This document shows positions 1 through 5,499 of a DNA stretch of 5,499 bases, piece by piece (position 1 is the stretch's first letter; each line of letters opens with the position of its first letter). The DNA lies in assembly GCA_948560485.1 (NCBI GenBank), contig CAOXUF010000166.1, positions 1-5,499 on the forward strand. The letters run 5' to 3'. The DNA comes from an uncultured Eubacterium sp. (GTDB lineage: Bacteria > Bacillota_A > Clostridia > Lachnospirales > Lachnospiraceae). The position numbers were made by a program, and so were the translations under genes. The notes beneath the pieces are model-generated. The model had not been told where the DNA came from and did not search any database. It was given only the letters and a program-made list of their open reading frames with translations.

Positions 1-45
1 AATAAAGGGTTATAGGTTACCTTTATCAACCTAAATTTATTATAT
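1..45 (+). promoter_or_regulatory. Partial leader with two overlapping inverted repeats
   Basis: This is the 3' end of the region upstream of the secreted-protein gene. ATAAAGG (2-8) is complementary to CCTTTAT (20-26), and TAGGTT (13-18) is complementary to AACCTA (28-33). Each arm lies in the loop of the other pair, so they would form alternative hairpins; a pseudoknot looks strained because only one base (27) would cross the 7-bp stem. No promoter can be placed, because the window starts too close to the gene. The pairs are short and AT-rich, so chance is possible. Confidence 0.25.
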
Positions 46-52
46 AAGGAGA
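46..52 (+). promoter_or_regulatory. Ribosome binding site of the secreted-protein gene
   Basis: AAGGAGA lies 6 nt before the ATG at 59 and closely matches the anti-Shine-Dalgarno complement. It fixes this ATG as the start, and the codons after it give a good signal peptide. Confidence 0.9.
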
Positions 53-58
53 AAGTAT

Positions 59-3000
59 ATGAAACAAAGAAAATTGTTATCAAAAATCACATCTGTTGTT
101 TGTGCGTTGGCGTTAGTCGTTACGTCTGTCACAGCATGGGATGTAACCAGTGTCAGTGCGGATACAACGACAACGGTGTATCAGGCAAATGACGACGGAA
201 GAGCTGAGTTGCTTAGTGAAGTTCGGGACGGAGAAATTAACTTTGCTTTAAACAAAGAGGCTTCTGTATCAAAACAAACGACACAGGAAGGTGGAACAGA
301 TTTGGGAATTATCACCAATGGAAAGTTTGATAATGGAAATTCCAAATCTACAATTATTGAAGTTGGAAGGGGAGTAAAAGAAGACCGTTGGGTGCAGGTA
401 GATTTAGGGGCAGCATATGACTCTTCTAAAATTGACAGAGTTGTGGCAATGTATAAAACGTTAAATTCCGGTCCGACAACTGCAACAGTAGGAACATATA
501 TGATTCAATATTCTTTGAATGGACTGAATTATGTAGATATTGCAGAAGTATCAGGAATAGCAGGTGCCACAAATGCCATTTACATGGACAAAGTCACAAT
601 GACGGATGAACAAAAGGCAGCAATCCCTTATACACGTTTTGTGAGAATATATGCTACAAGAGATTTGAGTGCATATGGTATGCAGATTAAAGGTATGGCA
701 GTTTTAACGGATGGAGCAACTAAGGTAAGTGAAGTTGAGTTTAAGGAAGTAGAAACTTTGGATGATCCGGTTTCACTAACAGTTACAACCAGTGATTATG
801 AACAGTTAGAATTTACTTTTGAGGCATCAGAAGGGGACAAAGGAGATTATGTATATTATGCGTATATTGATGGTACACAAAAGGAAGAGGCTGTAATCCC
901 GGGAACAACTTATGTAGAGACAGGAATTACAGGTGGTAATCATATTGTAAGAATTGTTGCAGTGAAAGATGGCGTTAAATCAAAAGGTATCACTCAGGCA
1001 GTTGATGTTGTTGATACGAAGAGCCTGTTGACAAGTGAGAGAAATTTTGCAATTGGAAAAACAGCATCAGCATCATCTATCAGAGAAAATGATAATGTAG
1101 CAAACATAACAGATGGAAGTCTTACAACGTTATTCAGAACAGCAGTAACTGATACAGAGTCAACCATTGTTATTGATTTAGGTCAGAATTATAAGTTGGA
1201 TGTTATTGAAAGAACTGTTGGACTATATGCGGCAGGAAGATATCCAAAGAGTTATACAATAGACTATTCATCTAATGGAGTGGATTTCGAGACGGTGGCA
1301 GAAGCAGAAGGAAAGGCTGAGGTGCAGTCTGTGGTAATTGACCCGGCACAGTGTACTCTTGCATCAGTAAGATATGTAAGATTCAGCCTTAGTGATCCGG
1401 TTGGAGCAGGATATGGTTTCCAGATGAATGAACTGGGGGTTATCATCAAAGAAGATGCAGATATGACACCGGTAGAAGTTGAAAAGTTAGATGATCCGGT
1501 ATCGCTTACAGTGACATCCAGTGATTATGAGCAGTTAGAGTATTCTTTCGAGGCATCAGAAGGAGATACAGGTGATTATACATATTATGTATATATTGAT
1601 GGAAAGAAGAAAGAAGAACCGGTGTTACCTGGTACAGTTTATGTAGAGACCGGGCTTGCAGGAGGTACTCATTCTGTAAGAATTATGGCATTCAGGCAGG
1701 GGATTGCTTCAGAGGGAATTATCGAGGAGATACAGGTTGCAGATCCGAAAGGACTTATTGAAACAGACAGAAATATCGCATTGGGACGAACTGCAGTTGC
1801 ATCATCTACCAGAGTAGAGATTGTAAATGGAGAAGAGGTGCCGGATAATATTGCTAACTTAACGGATGGTAAGTTAAATACACAGTTTAGAACATTGCAG
1901 ACAGAACCAGAGGCAAATATTGTTATTGACTTAGGGGCAAATTATAAATTAAATATTATTGAATTGGTGGCAATGTCATATATTAATGACAGATATGCTA
2001 AGGAATATTCTATTGATTATTCAGAAGATGGAGAGACCTTTGAGACAGTCTGTACAGCTACAGGAAATGGCACATTCCAATATAGTAAAATCAATCCGTC
2101 GGAATGTACTTTATCATCTGTTAGATATGTGAGAGTGAATGTCAGTCAGCCTTTTGCGGAAGGGTTTGGATTCCAGTTCTATGAAATAGCGGTGATAACG
2201 AAAGATAAGAGTCTGGATGATACTGATATTACATTAAATCAGTTAGAATATACTTATACAGGTGAAGAGATTTTACCGGATGTAACAATTACATTTGGTG
2301 ACAGGGAACTTGAAATAGATAAAGATTTTACAATCAAAGGTACAGATAATATAAATGTTGGAACTGCAACAGCTGTAATAGAAGGTGCCGGCTCTTATGC
2401 AGGAAGTAAAACATTACAATATACGATTACACCGGCAGATATGAAAGATGCAGTTGTAACTACCTCTTTTGAGGAGGACGGCAATATACAGGTAAGTGTT
2501 TCATATAATGACAAGGAATTATCAGATCAAAAGGATTATACATACACTACTGAGAAAAATGCAGATGGAGATATGCTTATTAAAGTAAGTGCTGCAGGAA
2601 ATAACTTTGTTGGACAGGCAGAGAAAATTGTACCGATTACTGACTTCCCGGTAAGTGAAGCAGCAAATGTATCTGTAACTTCAACGGAAATAAATAAAAT
2701 TGATGTATCTTTTGAAAATCCAGATACATTTGCAGGTGACAGACAGGTTTATGATGTATTTGTAGATGATACATTAGCAGATGAAAATGTAACTGCAGGT
2801 TCCTATACATATGAAAAGCAAAATGCCGGTGAGCATAATATTAAGGTTGTTGCAAAAATCAATGGTCAGACATCAGAAGGTGTAGAGAAGAGTGTTATTG
2901 TTCAAGGTATTGATATCAGTGCTTTTAAGATCGCCGTGGCAGTTCCCGAAACGGAAGAGGGATATGTTTATACCGGTGATGTGATTGCTCCGGATTGCAC

Positions 3001-3706
3001 AGTAGGCAATGAAGATGGAACAATAATTTTACAGGAAAATGTAGATTATATAATTGTATTTGAAGATAATACCAATGCAGGAACAGCAAAGATTCTTGTA
3101 ACAGGTATCGGTTTATATGAAGGTACATTAGAAGGTTCGTTTGACATTCAGCAAAAAGATATTAATAAGATAAATGTTGATTTTGCAAAAGTAAATGCAT
3201 CATATAATTATAGTGGAAAACCGATTGAACCAGTTGTATCTGTTGAAGGATTACAAAAGGATACAGATTATACGATTACGATAAGCGATAATGTAAATCC
3301 GGGAACAGCAAAGATTGTTGTAAATGGAATAGGAAATTATAAGGGTGAAGTTGTAAAAACATTCACTATTATAAAGAAAGAGGAACCAAAAACACAGACA
3401 ACTAAGAAAATTTCTATAGGAAAAGCAAAAGTTGTTTCTGCGAGTAAAAAGAAAACAGCAAAGAAAATCAGCCTGAAGTTAAAGAAAATAAAAGGTGCAA
3501 AAAAATATCAGGTCGTAATTGCTAAAGATAAAAAATGCAGAAAGGTTCTTGTTAAGAAAACTATTAAGAAGATTAAAGTAACTATAAAGAATAAGAAACT
3601 GGCAAACAAGAAGAAATTGTACGTGAAGACAAGAGCAGTGAAAGTAGTAAGTGGAAAGACTTATTACGGAAAATGGTCAACCGTTAAACGTGTTAAAATA
3701 AAATAG
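59..3706 (+). CDS. Secreted multidomain protein with three F5/8 type C-like domains, Fn3-like linkers and a lysine-rich C-terminus
   Basis: Predicted 1215-residue exported protein. Residues 1-34 form a signal peptide: basic start KQRK, hydrophobic core 10-26, likely cleavage after VSA (34), or after VTA (26). Three discoidin/CBM32-like domains follow at about 60-217, 329-465 and 571-716, recognised by N-A-x-(N/G)-(K/R)-x-A starts, TDG turns, (V/I)DLG strands, (I/Y)xxSxDGxxF-type strands and RYVR strands. Fn3-like modules sit at about 234-317, 477-560 and, more diverged, 865-948. Small beta repeats with the pattern YTG...P...DY/DF...NxGTA...G.G.Y.G occur at about 723-791, 952-1031 and 1035-1104, with a degenerate copy at 795-861. 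Residues 1106-1215 are an Fn3-like, very basic tail. No catalytic domain, LPXTG motif, S-layer or choline-binding repeat is visible. Discoidin domains usually bind glycans, so an adhesin or glycan-binding role is inferred; the ligand is unknown. Domain edges are by eye. Confidence 0.9.
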   Translation: MKQRKLLSKITSVVCALALVVTSVTAWDVTSVSADTTTTVYQANDDGRAELLSEVRDGEINFALNKEASVSKQTTQEGGTDLGIITNGKFDNGNSKSTIIEVGRGVKEDRWVQVDLGAAYDSSKIDRVVAMYKTLNSGPTTATVGTYMIQYSLNGLNYVDIAEVSGIAGATNAIYMDKVTMTDEQKAAIPYTRFVRIYATRDLSAYGMQIKGMAVLTDGATKVSEVEFKEVETLDDPVSLTVTTSDYEQLEFTFEASEGDKGDYVYYAYIDGTQKEEAVIPGTTYVETGITGGNHIVRIVAVKDGVKSKGITQAVDVVDTKSLLTSERNFAIGKTASASSIRENDNVANITDGSLTTLFRTAVTDTESTIVIDLGQNYKLDVIERTVGLYAAGRYPKSYTIDYSSNGVDFETVAEAEGKAEVQSVVIDPAQCTLASVRYVRFSLSDPVGAGYGFQMNELGVIIKEDADMTPVEVEKLDDPVSLTVTSSDYEQLEYSFEASEGDTGDYTYYVYIDGKKKEEPVLPGTVYVETGLAGGTHSVRIMAFRQGIASEGIIEEIQVADPKGLIETDRNIALGRTAVASSTRVEIVNGEEVPDNIANLTDGKLNTQFRTLQTEPEANIVIDLGANYKLNIIELVAMSYINDRYAKEYSIDYSEDGETFETVCTATGNGTFQYSKINPSECTLSSVRYVRVNVSQPFAEGFGFQFYEIAVITKDKSLDDTDITLNQLEYTYTGEEILPDVTITFGDRELEIDKDFTIKGTDNINVGTATAVIEGAGSYAGSKTLQYTITPADMKDAVVTTSFEEDGNIQVSVSYNDKELSDQKDYTYTTEKNADGDMLIKVSAAGNNFVGQAEKIVPITDFPVSEAANVSVTSTEINKIDVSFENPDTFAGDRQVYDVFVDDTLADENVTAGSYTYEKQNAGEHNIKVVAKINGQTSEGVEKSVIVQGIDISAFKIAVAVPETEEGYVYTGDVIAPDCTVGNEDGTIILQENVDYIIVFEDNTNAGTAKILVTGIGLYEGTLEGSFDIQQKDINKINVDFAKVNASYNYSGKPIEPVVSVEGLQKDTDYTITISDNVNPGTAKIVVNGIGNYKGEVVKTFTIIKKEEPKTQTTKKISIGKAKVVSASKKKTAKKISLKLKKIKGAKKYQVVIAKDKKCRKVLVKKTIKKIKVTIKNKKLANKKKLYVKTRAVKVVSGKTYYGKWSTVKRVKIK
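758..955 (+). repeat. First copy of duplicated Fn3-like linker module
   Basis: This encodes residues 234-299 of the secreted protein, beginning LDDPVSLTVT. By hand count, 51 of 66 residues match the copy at 1487-1684, with no gap. The match is far closer than between the flanking discoidin-like domains, so this segment reflects a more recent duplication or stronger constraint. Confidence 0.85.
1487..1684 (+). repeat. Second copy of duplicated Fn3-like linker module
   Basis: This encodes residues 477-542, beginning LDDPVSLTVT, and is the partner of the copy at 758-955. Both copies follow a discoidin-like domain and lead into the next one, so the repeating unit is discoidin domain plus linker. 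A third, much diverged relative occurs at residues 865-948. Confidence 0.85.
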
Positions 3707-3728
3707 GTATAAAAGTTTGTGAAGATAA

Positions 3729-3786
3729 GCAATAAACCACTAGCATTTTTCTATTGATAATAGTATAATGTTTAGTGGTTTATTGC
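3729..3786. promoter_or_regulatory. 14-bp perfect inverted repeat around the candidate purA promoter
   Basis: The arm GCAATAAACCACTA (3729-3742) is exactly complementary to 3773-3786, with a 30-nt loop. The loop holds a second small hairpin, CTATT (3751-3755) with AATAG (3759-3763), and a further CATT/AATG pairing (3744-3747 with 3767-3770), so most of the segment can fold into one long hairpin. It begins 23 nt after the stop codon of the secreted-protein gene and could act as its terminator, but no T-run follows the right arm. An operator over the embedded promoter is an equally open reading. Confidence 0.6.
3764..3769 (+). promoter_or_regulatory. Candidate -10 element for purA
   Basis: TATAAT is a perfect sigma-A -10 consensus, 69 nt before the purA start, and would give a leader of roughly 60 nt. 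The -35 is poor: at 18-nt spacing the hexamer is CTAGCA, at 17 nt TAGCAT. TTGATA at 3754-3759 is too close (4 nt) to serve. There is no TGn extended -10. The call is therefore moderate. Confidence 0.45.
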
Positions 3787-3825
3787 GATTTAGCGGAGAC
3801 CAAAGGAAAAATCATTAAAATATTT

Positions 3826-3831
3826 AGGAGG
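3826..3831 (+). promoter_or_regulatory. Ribosome binding site of purA
   Basis: AGGAGG is a perfect Shine-Dalgarno core 7 nt before the ATG at 3839. It fixes the start, which lies six codons before the GANWGDEGKGK loop, as expected for PurA. Confidence 0.95.
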
Positions 3832-3838
3832 AAACCAC

Positions 3839-5113
3839 ATGGTTAGAGCAATAGTAGGTGCCAACTGGGGTGACGAAGGAAAAGGTAAGATTACAGATAT
3901 GCTTGGTGAAAAGTCAGACATTATCGTTAGATTCCAAGGTGGTAGTAACGCAGGACATACCATAATTAATGAATATGGAAAGTTTGCATTACATTTACTT
4001 CCATCAGGAGTATTTTATCAGCATACAACATGTGTTATTGGCAATGGTGTAGCACTGAATATTCCATATCTTCAGAAGGAAATTGACGATATTGTATCAC
4101 AGGGTGTACCAAAGCCAAACATTTTGGTGTCAGACAGAGCACAGATATTGATGCCGTACCATATTGATTTTGATGCATATGAAGAGGAAAGGCTTGGAGG
4201 AAAGGCTTTTGGTTCAACAAAATCAGGTATTGCTCCTTTTTATTCAGATAAATATGCAAAGATTGGCTTCCAGGTATCAGAGTTGTTTGATGAAGATACA
4301 TTAAAGGAAAAGGTGGCACGTGTTACAGAACAGAAAAATATTATGTTAGAGCATATGTACCATAAACCGCTGATTAACCCGGATGGGTTGTTAGAAACAT
4401 TACATGAATACAGAGATATTGTAAAACCTTATGTTTGTGATGTTTCATTATATTTAAATAATGCAATTAAAGAAGGAAAGACAATTCTTTTAGAAGGACA
4501 GCTTGGAACTTTAAAAGACCCTGATTTTGGTATTTATCCGATGGTTACATCATCATCAACATTAGCATCTTATGGTGCCATTGGAGCAGGTATTCCATGC
4601 TACGAAATAAAAGATATTATCACAGTAGTAAAGGCTTACTCCTCAGCAGTAGGTGCGGGAGAGTTTGTAAGTGAAATCTTTGGTGACGAAGCGGATGAAT
4701 TAAGAAAACGCGGCGGTGATGGTGGCGAATTTGGTGCTACTACAGGCCGTCCACGTAGAATGGGATGGTTTGACTGCGTTGCATCACGCTATGGAGTAAG
4801 AATGCAGGGAGCAACAGAGGTTGCATTGACTGTACTTGATGTATTGGGTTATCTTGATGAAATTCCGGTATGTGTAGGATATGAAATAGATGGTGAAGTA
4901 ACAAAAGACTTCCCGGTAACAGCACAGCTGAAAAAAGCAAAACCGGTATACGAAACATTACCAGGCTGGAAAGAAGATATCAGAGGAATTACCGAATACG
5001 ATAAACTTCCGGAAAACTGCCGCAAGTATATCGAATTTATTGAAAAAGAATTAGGCGTACCAGTAACTATGGTAAGCAACGGTCCAAAGAGAGAAGAAAT
5101 CATATACAGATAG
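3839..5113 (+). CDS. purA: Adenylosuccinate synthetase (PurA), divergent subfamily
   Basis: This cytoplasmic enzyme joins IMP and aspartate, using GTP, to make adenylosuccinate, the first committed step from IMP to AMP. It has 424 residues, the normal bacterial length. Visible family motifs are the loop GANWGDEGKGK (7-17) with catalytic Asp12, GGSNAGHT (34-41) with catalytic His40, PSGV (55-58), IGNG (67-70), SDRAQILMPYH (98-108), the aspartate loop GATTGRPRRMGW (299-310), and the C-terminal YETLPGW (371-377) and SNGP (413-416). Against the E. coli sequence as I remember it, several pocket residues differ: TGRG becomes TKSG (127-130), VARRG becomes YAKIG (139-143), EGAQG becomes EGQLG (219-223), STRVG becomes SSAVG (268-272) and TKLD becomes TVLD (331-334). 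The frame is intact and the start is well supported. The gene follows the secreted-protein gene by 132 bp and probably has its own promoter. No PurR-type box was seen. Confidence 0.93.
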   Translation: MVRAIVGANWGDEGKGKITDMLGEKSDIIVRFQGGSNAGHTIINEYGKFALHLLPSGVFYQHTTCVIGNGVALNIPYLQKEIDDIVSQGVPKPNILVSDRAQILMPYHIDFDAYEEERLGGKAFGSTKSGIAPFYSDKYAKIGFQVSELFDEDTLKEKVARVTEQKNIMLEHMYHKPLINPDGLLETLHEYRDIVKPYVCDVSLYLNNAIKEGKTILLEGQLGTLKDPDFGIYPMVTSSSTLASYGAIGAGIPCYEIKDIITVVKAYSSAVGAGEFVSEIFGDEADELRKRGGDGGEFGATTGRPRRMGWFDCVASRYGVRMQGATEVALTVLDVLGYLDEIPVCVGYEIDGEVTKDFPVTAQLKKAKPVYETLPGWKEDIRGITEYDKLPENCRKYIEFIEKELGVPVTMVSNGPKREEIIYR

Positions 5114-5115
5114 CA

Positions 5116-5128
5116 TTGAGCATCTGCA
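5116..5128 (-). repeat. Inverted 13-nt fragment of the downstream repeat
   Basis: TTGAGCATCTGCA starts 3 nt after the purA stop codon and is the exact reverse complement of 5413-5425 in the third tandem unit. Units 1 and 2 match over 11 nt. Its last base is also the first base of the 32-bp palindrome arm. It could pair with the tandem units, or mark the outer end of a composite element. Confidence 0.7.
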
Positions 5129-5203
5129 AAAATAGAAAAAGAAACAGAATCAAATGAAAAGTGCCTGCACCTTTCATTTGATTCTGTTTCTTTTTCTATT
5201 TTT
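5128..5203 (+). terminator. Perfect 32-bp inverted repeat, probable purA terminator
   Basis: Positions 5128-5159 are exactly complementary to 5172-5203, with a 12-nt loop (5160-5171) that contains GTGC/GCAC and can stack further beyond one A-C mismatch. The left arm is A-rich and purine-rich. The right arm ends in CTTTTTCTATTTTT, so an A-tract/U-tract terminator can form, starting 14 nt after the purA stop codon. The fold would work on both strands. The stem is unusually long, free of mismatches and low in GC (6 of 32 pairs), so a role as a mobile or recombination element is not excluded. Confidence 0.7.
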
Positions 5204-5220
5204 ATAGGGCGAAAGCCCTG

Positions 5221-5255
5221 ACAGCCTGAAAATTTCAAAGAAATTTTTAGGCTGT
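5221..5255 (+). ncRNA. Long hairpin of unit 1 (putative RNA structure)
   Basis: ACAGCCT (5221-5227) pairs with AGGCTGT (5249-5255). The stem continues through a G-T pair (5228/5248) and eight further pairs to an AAA loop (5237-5239), giving 16 bp in all. Its sequence differs from units 2 and 3, but the pairing is preserved. Confidence 0.6.
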
Positions 5256-5300
5256 ACAGATGCTCAAGAAAAGTAATGAAAGTCAAAGGTGAAAGCCCTG

Positions 5301-5334
5301 ACACCTCGAAAATCCGAGAGGATTTTTGAGGTGT
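5301..5334 (+). ncRNA. Long hairpin of unit 2 (putative RNA structure)
   Basis: ACACCTC (5301-5307) pairs with GAGGTGT (5328-5334). The stem continues through the G-T pair 5308/5327, then AAAATCC with GGATTTT, giving 15 bp with no mismatch. It is closed by a GAGA tetraloop (5316-5319) of the GNRA class. Confidence 0.65.
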
Positions 5335-5379
5335 ACAGATGCTCAAGAAGAGTAGTGAAAGTCAAAGGTGAAAGCACTG

Positions 5380-5413
5380 ATAGCTCGAAAATCCGAAAGG
5401 ATTTTTGAGATGT
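5380..5413 (+). ncRNA. Long hairpin of unit 3 (putative RNA structure)
   Basis: This is the same 15-pair layout, with a GAAA tetraloop (5395-5398), the G-T pair 5387/5406, a second T-G pair (5381/5412) and one G-A mismatch (5383/5410). It is slightly worn compared with unit 2, but the upper stem is identical to it. Confidence 0.6.
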
Positions 5414-5445
5414 GCAGATGCTCAAGAAAAGTAGTGATAGTCAGT

Positions 5446-5475
5446 GTGCGAAAACTCTGCTCCTTCGAAAATTCC
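5446..5475 (+). repeat. Degenerate partial fourth repeat unit
   Basis: GAAAAC (5450) and CGAAAAT (5466) fall in the same 16-nt register as GAAAGC and CGAAAAT in unit 3, 80 nt further on. The sequence between has diverged, and the right arm of the long hairpin is missing, so this copy cannot fold like the others. From 5476 to the window end I see only pyrimidine-rich sequence with no recognisable feature. Confidence 0.55.
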
Positions 5476-5499
5476 TATCCTCTATTCTCTAACAACTTT

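Larger units (their letters stand above)
5207..5445 (+). repeat. Tandem array of three 79-80 nt hairpin units
   Basis: The units are 5207-5286, 5287-5365 and 5366-5445. Each runs in order: a GAAA-loop mini-hairpin, CTG, a long hairpin, ACAGATGCTCAAGAA (GCAG in unit 3), then AGTARTGAWAGTCA. The repeat of GAAAGC falls at 5211, 5291 and 5370, and that of CAGATGCTCAAG at 5257, 5336 and 5415. CTG before each long hairpin can also pair with CAG after it, past a single bulged base. The mini-hairpin decays along the array: GGGC/GCCC (4 bp) in unit 1, GGT/GCC (3 bp) in unit 2, about 2 bp in unit 3. The period is not a multiple of three, so the array is not a coding repeat. The array begins 3 nt after the 32-bp palindrome. 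I do not recognise the family. Confidence 0.9.

Noticed and set aside
1264..3128. Reverse-strand open frames inside the secreted-protein gene
   Set aside because: They are short, antisense to a clear modular protein, and have compositions typical of shadow frames.
3371..3706. Sortase anchor at the C-terminus of the secreted protein
   Set aside because: There is no LPXTG-like motif and no hydrophobic segment before the basic end.
3754..3769. TTGATA plus TATAAT as a complete promoter
   Set aside because: Only 4 nt separate the hexamers, so TTGATA cannot be the -35 for this -10.
3787..3838. Purine riboswitch or PurR box in the purA leader
   Set aside because: The leader is too short for a purine aptamer, and no PurBox-like CCGAAC motif was seen.
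3839..5113. PurZ, the PurA relative that makes 2-aminoadenine nucleotides in some phages
   Set aside because: The catalytic Asp in GDEGKGK (Asp12), which PurZ is reported to replace, is present, the aspartate loop is PurA-like, and nothing around it looks like phage.
4849..5346. Reverse-strand open frame of 165 codons across the purA 3' end and the palindrome
   Set aside because: Most of it is antisense to well-supported purA coding sequence, the rest crosses the palindrome and repeats, and the translation shows no recognisable protein features.
5207..5445. CRISPR array
   Set aside because: The 79-80 nt units abut with no unique spacers, and the variable part is itself a paired hairpin.
5207..5445. 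Hammerhead or similar self-cleaving ribozyme, suggested by CTGA and GAAA segments
   Set aside because: The full CUGAUGA core and the matching three-stem layout are absent; only common short strings agree.

Overview
The window looks like a chromosomal stretch from a low-GC Gram-positive anaerobe, most likely a Lachnospiraceae member (Clostridia). The evidence is the AT-rich base composition, the strong AGGAGG-type ribosome binding sites, a large secreted protein ending in the very lysine-rich Fn3-like tail common in that family, and a PurA of a type I remember from such clostridia. This placement is inferred from sequence style and memory, not from a search.

Layout: positions 1-58 are the end of a leader with two overlapping small inverted repeats and a ribosome binding site. 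Positions 59-3706 encode a 1215-residue secreted modular protein. It has a signal peptide, three discoidin (F5/8 type C)-like domains alternating with duplicated Fn3-like linkers, a run of small beta-sandwich repeats, and a 110-residue tail with 40 lysines. No catalytic domain is visible, so it is best read as a carbohydrate-binding or adhesive surface protein. Positions 3707-3838 hold a 14-bp perfect inverted repeat whose loop contains a consensus TATAAT, a candidate purA promoter. Positions 3839-5113 encode adenylosuccinate synthetase (PurA, 424 aa). It is full length with its catalytic Asp and His, but it differs from the E. coli enzyme at several residues that line the IMP, aspartate and GTP pockets.

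Positions 5114-5499 contain no gene but are the most structured part of the window. They start with a 13-nt inverted fragment of the downstream repeat. A perfect 32-bp inverted repeat with a 12-nt loop follows. Next come three tandem units of 79-80 nt, each carrying a 15-16 bp hairpin, and then a degenerate partial fourth unit. The hairpin arms change by compensatory substitutions between units, a G-T pair is kept at the same step in all three, and two of the loops are GNRA on the + strand. All of this points to a structured RNA read in the purA direction. I could not match it to a named RNA family.

The two genes run in the same direction but have no evident functional link: one is a surface protein and the other a purine biosynthesis enzyme that probably has its own promoter. 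The hairpin array may be the 3' end of the purA transcript or a separate repeat element placed after its terminator.
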